Under the pieces are notes generated by a model. It saw nothing but the letters and a program-made list of their open reading frames with translations, was not told where the DNA came from and did no database searches. A stretch of DNA of 64,000 nucleotides from Phycisphaerales bacterium (GTDB lineage: Bacteria > Planctomycetota > Phycisphaerae > Phycisphaerales > UBA1924). A program made the translations under genes and the position numbers. The stretch covers positions 1-64,000 of the forward strand of contig JADLGW010000051.1 of assembly GCA_020849105.1 (NCBI GenBank), in the 5' to 3' direction. Positions 26,802 to 34,924 of this stretch are shown piece by piece (positions within the stretch are counted from its first letter, which is position 1; each line of letters opens with the position of its first letter).

Positions 26802-27254
26802 ATGCCCGGCACCTACTCCCAGATTCTGCTCCACATCGTCTTCTCAACCAAACACCGCGAGCCGTGGATCACCGCCGAAGTCGCCGAGCGCTTGTATCCA
26901 TACATAGGCGGCATCGTCCGGGCCGAGAAGGGCGTGCTCTACGACATCGGCGGCGTCGAGGACCACGTTCACATGTACCTGCGCTGGCGGCCCGACGCGG
27001 CCGTGTCGGACCTGATGCGCACGGTCAAAGCGCGGTCGAGCAAGTGGGTCCACGACACGTTCCCCGAACTCGGCGCGTTCGCGTGGCAGGAGGGGTATTC
27101 GGTGTTCTCCGTCAGCAAGTCGCAGGAGGGCGCGGTCAAGGCGTACATCGCCGGTCAGCACGAGCACCACAAGAAGGAGGACTTCAAGTCCGAACTCCTC
27201 CGGATGCTCCGGCTGCATGAGATCGAGTTCGACGAGCGATATGTGTTCGATTGA
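26802..27254 (+). CDS. IS200/RAYT-type Y1 transposase, copy 1
   Basis: 150 aa HUH/Y1 transposase: HXH in EDHVHMYLRW, catalytic Tyr in AVKAYIAGQHEHHKKEDF, and the characteristic opening YSQILLHIVFSTKHREPW. These single-strand transposases act on REP hairpins. The second copy at 31949-32401 differs at only a small fraction of residues and has the same length. It is flanked on both sides by REP-like repeats rather than by IS200 ends. Confidence 0.9.
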   Translation: MPGTYSQILLHIVFSTKHREPWITAEVAERLYPYIGGIVRAEKGVLYDIGGVEDHVHMYLRWRPDAAVSDLMRTVKARSSKWVHDTFPELGAFAWQEGYSVFSVSKSQEGAVKAYIAGQHEHHKKEDFKSELLRMLRLHEIEFDERYVFD

Positions 27255-27257
27255 AGC

Positions 27258-27600
27258 ACCTCTTCGACCCCGGAGGGGTCGCGGGGTGTGGCCACGGGTG
27301 GAGCGAGGCGGCTCTGAGCCTCGCGCAACCCGTGGAAGGGTGGAGCGGCGGCGCGGCGCAGCCCGCCGACGCGGAACCCGTGGAAAGCGGGCGCACGGTG
27401 AACCCGCCCCGGCAGGGGCGGAGGAAGTACCGGGTTCATCCGCGCCAACCGCGCCGCACTCGATTCCGCTGCCCCTCCGGGGCAGGTGAGAGGAACCGAA
27501 CTCGCTTCCACGGGTTGCGCTCCGCCCGCGAAGACGCGGGCTGCGCTCCACCCGTGGCTACATTCCTGCGCCCCTCCGGGGCCATAGATGTGCAACTTGG
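27258..27600. repeat. REP-like repeat array downstream of RAYT copy 1
   Basis: No coding signal. Several alternating CCACGGGTGGAGCG, CGCAACCCGTGGAA, CACGGGTTGCGCTCC and CTCCACCCGTGGCTA elements occur with CCCCGGAGGGG and CCCCTCCGGGG palindromes, at least three inverted pairs. It continues to about 27600; 27601-27766 is GC-rich with nothing recognisable. Confidence 0.8.
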
Positions 27601-27766
27601 ACGCCAAGGCCGCCCTCCGCCCCCCGTGGCTCCATTCCGGGGCGAAGAAGCGCCCGCCCGCGCGGCCCGGGGCCATGCCGGGGGGCGGCGATGCGGGCCC
27701 AGCGTGTGCCCCCCGCGCACGCCGTCCGCCCCGGCACGGCGGGCGGCAGGCGGGCCCCGGCGGCGG

Positions 27767-29122
27767 TTACAACTCGCGGAACCTGGCCGTGAAGTGCCGC
27801 AGCGAGGGTGGCGCATCGATGATTTCGAGCGGGCGCAGGCGTTGGCGGTCCTGGAACACCTCCGCCGCGGCCTCAACGACGTAGTCCACATGGCTCTGCG
27901 TGTACACACGCCGGGGGATCGCCAACCGGACCAGTTCCATGGCCGGGCGGCGGCCGTCCTGCCCGAACATCACGCTGCCGATCTCGCAGGCCCGTATCCC
28001 CGCGTGGCGGTACAGGCCGCACACCACCGCCTGGCCCGGGAACCGCTCCGGCGGGATGTGCGGGCAGAAGGCGGCGGCATCGATGTAGACCGCGTGGCCG
28101 CCGGGGGGCTCGACGATCTTGATCCCCGCGGCGAGCAGTTTCTCCCCCAGGTAGCCGACGCAGCGGATCCGGTACTCGAGGTAATCTTCATCGACCACCT
28201 CCTCGAAACCCTGGGCCATCGCCTCCAGGTCGCGCCCGGCAAGCCCGCCGTAGGTGACGTAGCCCTCGGTCAGGATGAGCAGGTTGTTGGCGCGCTGGGC
28301 CAGCAGCGGGTCGCGCAGCAGCAGCAGCCCGCCGATGTTCACGAGGCCGTCCTTCTTGGCGCTGATGGTCGCCCCGTCGGCCAGGTCGAACATGTCGCGG
28401 ACGATGTCCCGCACCGGCCGGTCGGCCTGGCCCGGCTCGCGCAGTTTGATGAAGTAGGCGTTCTCGGCGAAGCGGCAGGCATCCAGGAACAGCGGCAGGC
28501 CGTGGCGCGTGCACACCTCCCGCACGGCGCGGAGGTTCTCCAGGCTGACCGGCTGGCCGCCGCCGCTGTTGTTGGTCACCGTGACCATCACGACCGGGAT
28601 CCGCTCCGGGCCGACCTCCGCGATCAGCCGCAGCAGCGCCGCCACGTCCAGGTCGCCCTTGAAGGGGTGGCGTGACGCGGGGTGCCGGGCCGCCGGGATG
28701 GGCAGGTCCACGGCCCGCGCGCCGGAGTGCTCGACGTTGGCCCGCGTGGTGTCGAAGTGGGCGTTGCTCGGCACCACCTTCCCCGCGCCGCCGAGCAGTT
28801 CGAACAGGATCCGCTCGCTGGCCCGTCCCTGGTGCGTGGGCAGGATGCGGTCGAAGCCGGTGAGCCCGCGGACCGTTCGCTCGAGCACGTACCAGCTCTT
28901 GGCGCCGGCGTAGGACTCATCCCCGCGCATCACGCCGGCCCACTGCTCGCTGCTCATCGCCCCCGTGCCGCTGTCGGTAAGGAGGTCGATGAGCACGTCC
29001 TCGGCGCGCACGGCGAACACGTTGAAGTCGGCCCGCCGCAGGATGTCCTCGCGCTGCGGGCGCGTCGTCCGGCGGATGGGCTCCACAACCTTGATGCGGA
29101 ACGGCTCGATGATCGTCTTCAT
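27767..29122 (-). CDS. tnaA: Tryptophanase
   Basis: 451 aa PLP enzyme of the beta-eliminating lyase family: EPFRIKVVEPIRRTTR, LTDSGTGAMSSEQWAGVMRG, PTHQGR, DACRFAENAYFIK, and SAKKDG with PLP-lysine at 257. It could be tyrosine phenol-lyase, which shares NIGG and YGGLAGRD. However, the substrate-determining position reads GIRACEIGS, as in tryptophanase (GIRAVEIGS), not the Met-Glu-Arg of the phenol-lyase. The product would be indole plus pyruvate and ammonia. It is a single gene, without tnaB or the TnaC leader in view. Confidence 0.85.
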   Translation of the reverse strand: MKTIIEPFRIKVVEPIRRTTRPQREDILRRADFNVFAVRAEDVLIDLLTDSGTGAMSSEQWAGVMRGDESYAGAKSWYVLERTVRGLTGFDRILPTHQGRASERILFELLGGAGKVVPSNAHFDTTRANVEHSGARAVDLPIPAARHPASRHPFKGDLDVAALLRLIAEVGPERIPVVMVTVTNNSGGGQPVSLENLRAVREVCTRHGLPLFLDACRFAENAYFIKLREPGQADRPVRDIVRDMFDLADGATISAKKDGLVNIGGLLLLRDPLLAQRANNLLILTEGYVTYGGLAGRDLEAMAQGFEEVVDEDYLEYRIRCVGYLGEKLLAAGIKIVEPPGGHAVYIDAAAFCPHIPPERFPGQAVVCGLYRHAGIRACEIGSVMFGQDGRRPAMELVRLAIPRRVYTQSHVDYVVEAAAEVFQDRQRLRPLEIIDAPPSLRHFTARFREL

Positions 29123-29271
29123 GGCTCGGGCCCCCACGGACGCCGGTGGTCATCCCCGGATGCGGCGTACGGCGCTCGGTCGGCGCCGATTGTAGATATC
29201 TGCCTCCATGAATCCACGACCATGCGCGAACGCCGGGGCGTGCGCCCGGCGGGCACCGGTTCCACCCGCGC

Positions 29272-29685
29272 TCACGCCAGGCGCCGGAGCCGCCCCCTGC
29301 GCTTCACGAGGTTCTTGTAATCCCACTGGATCCGGATCGCCTTGTCCAGCCAGCGTGCGAGGTCCGCGGCGGGGATGTCGCCCGCGTCCGTGAACCGCGC
29401 TTCGGCGGCTCTGAACGTCCCTTCTGGCACCAGGCCCGGCTCATCGAACGACTGCCCGCTCCAGAAGAGCAGACGCACGCAGCCCCTGAGCGTGCTGTAT
29501 CCGACGATGGGGTTGCCGTCCATGAACCAGACGGGGTGGCGGTGCCAGACCTTGCACGTCACGCCCGTGCGACCCTTGGGGCCGGAATAGTGCGCGTCGA
29601 TGGCTCGGGCGAGCCGGCCGCAGATGCGCCTGTCCGGGGCGGACTGGGCCGCGTTGTACGCCGCGATGTCCTTCGGGAGGGGCAC
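29272..29685 (-). CDS. DUF1801-like (YdhG/CyaY-type fold) protein
   Basis: 137 aa from GTG 29685 (the longer ATG at 29727 adds an arginine-rich stretch). Pattern: DIAAYNAAQSAPDRRICGRL, VWHRHPVWFMDGNPIVGYS, VRLLFWSGQSFDEPGL, and a basic end. This matches DUF1801 proteins, which are small and of unknown role, sometimes grouped with iron chaperones. Confidence 0.75.
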   Translation of the reverse strand: MPLPKDIAAYNAAQSAPDRRICGRLARAIDAHYSGPKGRTGVTCKVWHRHPVWFMDGNPIVGYSTLRGCVRLLFWSGQSFDEPGLVPEGTFRAAEARFTDAGDIPAADLARWLDKAIRIQWDYKNLVKRRGRLRRLA

Positions 29686-29769
29686 TGCGCTGCGCAGTCT
29701 ACGGGGCGGCGCGATGGACCGCCGCATCCGTGCCGAACAGCCGCGGCGAGGTGAACGCGGCCCGCCCTG

Positions 29770-30258
29770 TCACGTGCCCGCCGCGCCGTGGCGCGGGGGC
29801 TGGTAGGTCCCGGGGACGCTGCGGAAAGCGATGGCGAGGCGGTTCCACCCGTTGATGGCGACCACGGCCATCGTGAGGTCCACGAGTTCCTTCTCGGAGA
29901 AATGCTCGCGGGCCGCGTCGTACAGCGCATCGGGCGCACGATCCCGATGGATCAGTGTGACGCCCTCCGTCCAGGCCAGGGCCGCCCGCTCGCGGCCGGT
30001 GAAGAACGGCGTCTCCTGCCACGCCGAGAGGGCGTAGAGCCGCTGCTCCGTCTCGCCCGCGGCCCGGGCGTCCTTGGTGTGCATGTCGATGCAGTAGGCA
30101 CAGCCGTTGATCTGCGACGCCCGCACCTTCACCAGTTCGAGCAGGCTGTGATCCAGCCCGCACCCACGAACGTACTTCTCCAGGGCGAGCATGGCCTGCC
30201 CGGCCCCGCCGCCCCCCGCGCCCGGCGATACCTTGAAATAGTCGATCCGCTGCTGCAT
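29770..30258 (-). CDS. Carboxymuconolactone decarboxylase/AhpD-like protein
   Basis: 162 aa. It has the CxxC redox site in SQINGCAYCIDMHTKDAR with the following His typical of AhpD-like alkylhydroperoxidases, and VAINGWNRLAIAFR at the C-terminus. GGAGG lies 6 nt before ATG 30258. A peroxidase role is inferred from the motif. Confidence 0.85.
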   Translation of the reverse strand: MQQRIDYFKVSPGAGGGGAGQAMLALEKYVRGCGLDHSLLELVKVRASQINGCAYCIDMHTKDARAAGETEQRLYALSAWQETPFFTGRERAALAWTEGVTLIHRDRAPDALYDAAREHFSEKELVDLTMAVVAINGWNRLAIAFRSVPGTYQPPRHGAAGT

Positions 30259-30400
30259 GGCTTCCTCCCGTGCTCGGCGTGCTCCAACCCCCGCCCGAGA
30301 TTCATCCTTGGCGCGCCGACCGGGCAGGGGCGCGGTTGTGCACGCGGCCCAGGGCGGGCGTCCGCCGGGCCTGCGCGGGCGTGAACTCCGGCGCGGCCCG

Positions 30401-30443
30401 TTGACATTGTGCAACCATGTGGTATACTAAACCTCATGGTTGT
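30401..30443 (+). promoter_or_regulatory. Promoter and probable autoregulatory operator of the ArsR gene
   Basis: -35 TTGACA (30401-30406), 16-bp spacer, -10 TATACT (30423-30428), only 7 nt before the ATG, so the transcript is nearly leaderless. The palindrome ACCATGTGGT sits between the boxes, and a larger inverted repeat TGCAACCATG / CATGGTTGTA surrounds the -10. That is the right place for ArsR autorepression. Confidence 0.7.
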
Positions 30444-30795
30444 AGATCAGTCACCCCGGCTGGACCTCGTCTTCCACGCCCTGGCCCACCCGGCGCGGCG
30501 CGGGATCATCCGGCAACTCTCCGGCGGGGAGCGCAACCTGAGCGAACTCGCCTCGCCCCTGCGCATGACCTTCCCGGCCGCGACCAAGCATGTGCGCGTG
30601 CTGGAACGGGCCAACCTCGTCCGCCGGCGCGTGGTGGGGCGGCAGCACCTCTGCCGCCTGCACGCGCCGCCGCTGCGGGATGCGGCGCTCTGGACCGAGC
30701 AGTTTCGGCGCCACTGGGAGGCCCGTTTCGGGGCACTGGACGCGCTGCTCGAAGAGATGAAGGGCGGAGCGACGGCGCGCCGCCCCCGCCGCTGA
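30436..30795 (+). CDS. ArsR-family winged-helix regulator
   Basis: 119 aa: FHALAHPARRGIIRQLSGGE, then recognition helix MTFPAATKHVRVLERANLV and wing RRRVVGRQH. No metal-binding cysteine cluster is visible. It is followed by an SRPBCC gene, the common ArsR-SRPBCC arrangement in which the regulator controls a lipid/hydrophobic-ligand protein. Confidence 0.85.
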   Translation: MVVDQSPRLDLVFHALAHPARRGIIRQLSGGERNLSELASPLRMTFPAATKHVRVLERANLVRRRVVGRQHLCRLHAPPLRDAALWTEQFRRHWEARFGALDALLEEMKGGATARRPRR

Positions 30796-30844
30796 ACGTC
30801 TCACCGGCGGTCGTCCGCTTCACGCCGTTCACAAGGATCGCGCC

Positions 30845-31339
30845 ATGAACCTGCCCCCCGGCCTGAACATCTCCACCCCGACCGGCACCACCATCGTCCT
30901 GACCCGTGCGTTCAACGCCCCGCGCCGCCTGGTGTGGGAGGCGTTCTTTACTCCAGACAGGATGCGACGCTGGATGCTGCCGCCCCCGGGCTGGACGCTG
31001 GGCGTGTGCGAGTGCGACCCGCGACCGGCGGGCGCGCTGCGGCTGGTGTGGACGAGCGCCGAGGCCGACCCGGCGGGCTCGCTCCTGGGCGTGTTCACCG
31101 AGGCGGCGGCGCCCGAGCGCATCACGCACACGGAGGTCATGCTGCTGGGCTCGGGCCAGCCCATCGGCTCGCAGGTCGAGACGCACGAGTTTTCCGAGAA
31201 GGGCGGCGTCACCACCATGCGGATCACGCAGGTGTACGCCACCAGGGAGGCCCGCGACGGGTCGCTCGCCTCGGGCATGGACCAGGGAATGGAGGCCGGG
31301 TTCAAGGAACTCGACGCGCTGCTCGCCGGGCACGCGTGA
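30845..31339 (+). CDS. SRPBCC (AHSA1-like) ligand-binding protein
   Basis: 164 aa START-like fold: TRAFNAPRRLVWEAFFTPDR opens the domain, RWMLPPPGWTLG follows, and the C-terminal helix is SGMDQGMEAGFKELDALLAG. It lies 49 bp downstream of the ArsR gene. It binds hydrophobic ligands or assists Hsp90-like partners in the family; the substrate here is unknown. Confidence 0.85.
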   Translation: MNLPPGLNISTPTGTTIVLTRAFNAPRRLVWEAFFTPDRMRRWMLPPPGWTLGVCECDPRPAGALRLVWTSAEADPAGSLLGVFTEAAAPERITHTEVMLLGSGQPIGSQVETHEFSEKGGVTTMRITQVYATREARDGSLASGMDQGMEAGFKELDALLAGHA

Positions 31340-31775
31340 GGCACGCGGGCGCCGCGACCGAACCGATCACCGCCGCGGCGATCGGGATTACCGTGCGCGA
31401 CCCCCATGGGACGCCCGTCACGACGCCGGCGACGCGCCCGCGGGCGGTCGTGCGCGCGGGGGAGCGGCTCACGCACACGCTGCGCCTCACCGACGAATCC
31501 ACCCCCACGCGGCGCGCCCGGCCCCGGGGCGTGCTGGGCGCGGAGGTGTGGGTGAAACTCGTGGATGCGGGGACGCCCGCGAACTCGCCCATCACCGCTT
31601 CGCTGGGCGACCCCGCGACGTTCGGCTTCCTCACGATGGCGACCAGGCCGAGCGTGACCGCGAGTTTCCCGACGGCGGCGGGGGGAAGACCGCCGTCTAC
31701 ATGCTCCGCTGGGTCAACACCCGCGGCGAAAAGGGGCCGTGGAGCGAGGTCACGACGGCGACGGTGGCGGCGTAA
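31340..31775 (+). pseudogene. Fibronectin-like protein fragment with frameshift
   Basis: The frame up to about 31680 encodes a C-terminal surface/phage-adhesion type sequence (LTDESTPTRRARP, GAEVWVKLVDAG). The last part continues in the next frame (GGKTAVYMLRWVNTRGEKGPW, ending SEVTTATVAA). There is no start codon with a ribosome site. It is therefore a 5'-truncated, frameshifted remnant. Confidence 0.6.
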
Positions 31776-31799
31776 GACTCCGCTGCGCGGGAAGGAACA

Positions 31800-31935
31800 A
31801 AGCCGAAGACTCGCTTCTTCGCCCCAACGGGGCGATGGGCTGTAGCCACGGGTGAAGCCCGCGCTTCGCGGGCGCAACCCGTGGGACAGGTCGCGCATTG
31901 TCAATCCTGCCCCGGAGGGGCAGAGGAAGCGGCTG
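31800..31935. repeat. REP-like repeats downstream of RAYT copy 2
   Basis: GTAGCCACGGGTGAAGC and CGCAACCCGTGGGA form an inverted pair between GCCCCAACGGGGC and GCCCCGGAGGGGC palindromes. Same family as 26635-26800. Confidence 0.75.
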
Positions 31936-31948
31936 ATCTCGCGGCGGC

Positions 31949-32401
31949 TCAGTCGAACACGTACTTCTCGTCGAACTCAATCTCGTGCAGCCGGAGCATC
32001 CGGAGGAGTTCCGACTTGAAGTCCTCCTTCTTGTGGTGTTCGTGCTGGCCTGCGATGTACTTCTTGACGGCCTCTTCCTGCGACTTGCTGACCGAGAAGA
32101 CCGCGTATCCCTCTTGCCACGCGAACCCGCGCAGAGACGGGAACTCATCGTGAAGCCACTTGCTCGACCGTGCTTTGATGGTGCGCATCAGGCCCGACAC
32201 CGACTCATCGGGCCGCCAGCGGAGATACACGTGGACATGGTCCTCTATGCCGCCGATGTCGTAGAGCACCCCCTTTTCGGCTCGCACGATGCCGCCCATG
32301 TAGGGATACAGGCGTTCGGCGATATCAGCTGTGATCCACGGCTCGCGGTGTTTTGTGCTGAAGACGATGTGGAGAAGAATCCGGGAGTAGGTGCCCGGCA
32401 T
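31949..32401 (-). CDS. IS200/RAYT-type Y1 transposase, copy 2
   Basis: 150 aa, same length as copy 1, with HVH in EDHVHVYLRW and the catalytic Tyr in AVKKYIAGQHEHHKKEDF. Most differences from copy 1 are conservative (for example EFPSLRGFAWQEGYAVF against TFPELGAFAWQEGYSVF). Opposite orientation to copy 1. Confidence 0.9.
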   Translation of the reverse strand: MPGTYSRILLHIVFSTKHREPWITADIAERLYPYMGGIVRAEKGVLYDIGGIEDHVHVYLRWRPDESVSGLMRTIKARSSKWLHDEFPSLRGFAWQEGYAVFSVSKSQEEAVKKYIAGQHEHHKKEDFKSELLRMLRLHEIEFDEKYVFD

Positions 32402-32580
32402 CGCGGGCCCTTCGCCGGGTGGATGCGGCCCTCCGCCCCTCCGGGGCGGGAAGAGAGTACGAGGACCACGCTTCCACGGGTTGCGCGTCGGCGGGCTCCT
32501 CCGCGCCGCCGCTCCACCCGTGGCTACAGCCCGCGGCCCCTTCGGGGCCAAGAGTTGCCCCGTTGGGGCGTTCAGAGCGG
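32402..32580. repeat. REP-like repeats upstream of RAYT copy 2
   Basis: Inverted copy of the 26635-26800 block, including CGCTTCCACGGGTTGCG and CGCTCCACCCGTGGCTAC with GGCCCCTTCGGGGCC. Boundaries coincide with the ends of the transposase and of the small gene at 32582. Confidence 0.8.
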
Positions 32581-32581
32581 A

Positions 32582-32818
32582 TCACAGTCCGGCTTCGCCG
32601 TCCTCGATCTGCATCGCGGATGCGGGGGCGAGCGCGTTTCTGAGAATGCTCGTCCCGTACTTCCGGGCGATGTGGAGCACTTCTTGAGCGCCCAGCTCGG
32701 TCCAGTCGGCATCCTGCACCAGCGCAGCGACGATCCGAACATCGGTTGCGTCATTGCCCACGCGGGCACTCAACGCTTCATACTCAGCAACGAGCGACTC
32801 TGTGATCAAACCCGGCAT
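32582..32818 (-). CDS. Small acidic protein, 78 aa, unknown function
   Basis: Helical, acidic protein (LVAEYEALSARVGNDATDV, LVQDADWTELGAQEVLHIA). The start at 32818 has GGAGAAG about 9 nt upstream. A truncated relative lies at 26461-26627, each next to a RAYT. It is divergent from the DUF2075 gene with a 60-bp gap. It may be a passenger or an antitoxin-like partner; there is no direct evidence for either. Confidence 0.65.
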   Translation of the reverse strand: MPGLITESLVAEYEALSARVGNDATDVRIVAALVQDADWTELGAQEVLHIARKYGTSILRNALAPASAMQIEDGEAGL

Positions 32819-32878
32819 AGGTTCTTCTCCGCGCGTCTGCGTCGTGTGAAGACCGGGAGCATGTTACCCTGGTGGAGC

Positions 32879-34900
32879 ATGGCCGATGCTCCGCCGCCGC
32901 AAGCCCGGCACCCACTCGCCCGAGCGTACTACGCGGCGAGCATCGACGCTTTTCGAGCCGATAATGACGAGACGATCCTTGGTCGTCTGGCTGCTTCGTC
33001 TTCCTTCGCCATCGAGCCCACCCAACGGGACGCGTGGCTGGCCCAGATCACCATCATGCGTGCCGCGCTCGCCCAAGCGCCAGGGCAGGGCCTGATTGCT
33101 TTCGAGTTCGCCGTGCCGCGGATGGGTAAACGGATCGACGTGGTGCTGGTTCTGGACGCAGCGGTATACGTTCTGGAGTTCAAGGTCGGACAGCGCGAGT
33201 TCTCGTCCGATGCGCTCCACCAGGTTTGGGATTATGCGCTGGACATGAAGAACTTTCACAGCACCAGCCACCGCGTGACGATCGTTCCGGTGCTGGTGGC
33301 AACGGCTGCCGAGGATCGCGGCGTGCAAGCGGTGATCACGAGCGACCACGACGGGGTGGTGCGGCCGCTGCGAGCGACCTCAGGCGCGCTGGCCGAGTTG
33401 CTACGCACGGTTGGGGTGTGGTGCGGGGGGACAGCGATCGACGCGCGACAATGGGCCTCGGGAAGGTACAGCCCTACGCCCACGATTATCGAAGCCGCGC
33501 TGGCGCTCTATAGCGGTCACAGGGTGGAGGACATTTCACGGCGTGAAGCCGAGGCCATCAACCTGACTCAGACGACGGCGCAGATCGACGCGGTCATCCG
33601 ACAGGCCCGCGCGGCCCAGCACAAAGCCATCTGCTTTGTGACGGGCGTTCCGGGTGCGGGCAAGACGCTGGTGGGTCTCGACGTGGCGACGAAGCATCAC
33701 GACAAAGCCAGCGAACTCTACAGCGTCTTTCTCTCCGGCAACGGTCCGCTGGTCAAGATCCTGTGCGAGGCGCTGGCCCGCGACCGCGCGGAACGATCAC
33801 AAGCCTCGGCCAGGAGGGTCACGCTCGGCGAAGCTCGCAGCGAAGTGCGGGCATTCATTCAGAACGTGCACCACTTCCGCGATGAATGCATCCGCGATAG
33901 AGCCAAACCGCCCATCGAACACGTCGCGCTGTTTGACGAAGCCCAGCGAGCATGGAACAAGGAGCAGACCGCAGCGTTCATGCAGCGTAAGAAGGGGCAC
34001 GCCAACTTCGCCATGTCGGAACCGGCCTTCCTCGTCTCGTGCATGGATCGCCATTCAGACTGGGCGGTGATTGTCTGTCTCGTGGGAGGCGGCCAGGAGA
34101 TCAACACCGGCGAGGCCGGGATCGGGGAATGGCTCCGGGCTATCCGCTCCGACTTCCCGCATTGGCACGTGCACTTGTCGCCCCACCTCACAGATTCTGA
34201 GTACGCGGCGGGCGACGCGCTCGGGCTCCTTGCCGGGCACGCGCACGTGCAGACGCACGACAGTCTGCACTTGTCCGTGTCGATGAGATCGTTTCGGGCC
34301 GAGCATGTATCGGCGTGGGTCAAGGCCGTGCTTGACATCGACGGTGCAGCGGCAGCGAGGGCCTTTGCAAGCATCCGCGATCGGTACCCGATCGTCCTCA
34401 CTCGGGATCTCGGCAAGGCCAAGGCGTGGGTGCGCGAGCGCGCCCGCGGCAACGAACGCTACGGGTTGGTCGTGTCGTCGCAAGCGCAGCGGCTGAAGCC
34501 GCACGCGATCGACGTCCGCGTGGACCTCAACCCGGTGCATTGGTTCCTGCACCCGCGTGAGGACGTGCGAAGTTCGTACTACTTGGAGGATGCCGCGACG
34601 GAGTTCGACGTTCAGGGGCTTGAACTCGATTGGGCCTGCGTGGTCTGGGATGGCGACTACCGCTACTCACCCGGCGGCTGGCAGCACTGGAGCTTCAAAG
34701 GAAGTCGCTGGCAGCGCATCAACAAGGCCGACCGCAAGGCTTACTTGAAGAACGCGTACCGCGTTCTCCTCACGCGCGCACGACAGGGCATGGTGCTCGT
34801 GGTTCCCGGTGGCGAAGCGGCGGACCCGACACGGGCCGCAGCGATGTACGACGCGACGTTCGAGTACCTGCGAGAGTTGGGCGTGCCGGTACTGGCATGA
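32879..34900 (+). CDS. DUF2075-type ATPase/helicase with N-terminal nuclease-like region
   Basis: 673 aa. The N-terminal ~200 residues contain RIDVVLVLDAAVYVLEFKVG, a D...ExK pattern compatible with a PD-(D/E)XK nuclease. The ATPase follows: Walker A VTGVPGAGKTL at about 255-265, DEAQ box VALFDEAQRAW, and helicase motif VI-like NAYRVLLTRARQGMVLVVP at the end. DUF2075 proteins resemble Schlafen-type/superfamily 1 ATPases and often occur in defence islands. GGAG precedes the ATG. The gene looks intact. Confidence 0.85.
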   Translation: MADAPPPQARHPLARAYYAASIDAFRADNDETILGRLAASSSFAIEPTQRDAWLAQITIMRAALAQAPGQGLIAFEFAVPRMGKRIDVVLVLDAAVYVLEFKVGQREFSSDALHQVWDYALDMKNFHSTSHRVTIVPVLVATAAEDRGVQAVITSDHDGVVRPLRATSGALAELLRTVGVWCGGTAIDARQWASGRYSPTPTIIEAALALYSGHRVEDISRREAEAINLTQTTAQIDAVIRQARAAQHKAICFVTGVPGAGKTLVGLDVATKHHDKASELYSVFLSGNGPLVKILCEALARDRAERSQASARRVTLGEARSEVRAFIQNVHHFRDECIRDRAKPPIEHVALFDEAQRAWNKEQTAAFMQRKKGHANFAMSEPAFLVSCMDRHSDWAVIVCLVGGGQEINTGEAGIGEWLRAIRSDFPHWHVHLSPHLTDSEYAAGDALGLLAGHAHVQTHDSLHLSVSMRSFRAEHVSAWVKAVLDIDGAAAARAFASIRDRYPIVLTRDLGKAKAWVRERARGNERYGLVVSSQAQRLKPHAIDVRVDLNPVHWFLHPREDVRSSYYLEDAATEFDVQGLELDWACVVWDGDYRYSPGGWQHWSFKGSRWQRINKADRKAYLKNAYRVLLTRARQGMVLVVPGGEAADPTRAAAMYDATFEYLRELGVPVLA

Positions 34901-34903
34901 ACC

Positions 34904-34924
34904 GCCGGGGCTGCCGCCCCCGGC
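34904..34924 (+). repeat. GC-rich 3' stem-loop, copy 4
   Basis: 7-bp stem GCCGGGG/CCCCGGC with loop CTGCCGC, 3 nt after the DUF2075 stop and in the same orientation relative to its gene as copies 1 and 2. It is at the right edge of the accessory region. Confidence 0.7.

Noticed and set aside
27258-27600. Possible CRISPR array
   Set aside because: Repeats are inverted pairs of varying spacing and length with palindromes, i.e. REP elements, with no regular spacers and no cas genes.
27767-29122. Tyrosine phenol-lyase
   Set aside because: The substrate-determining GIRACEIGS segment matches tryptophanase, although some other segments are TPL-like.
31985-32878. Upstream part of the long plus frame leading into the DUF2075 gene
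   Set aside because: It crosses the RAYT gene antisense and REP repeats; the ribosome site and homology support a start at 32879.
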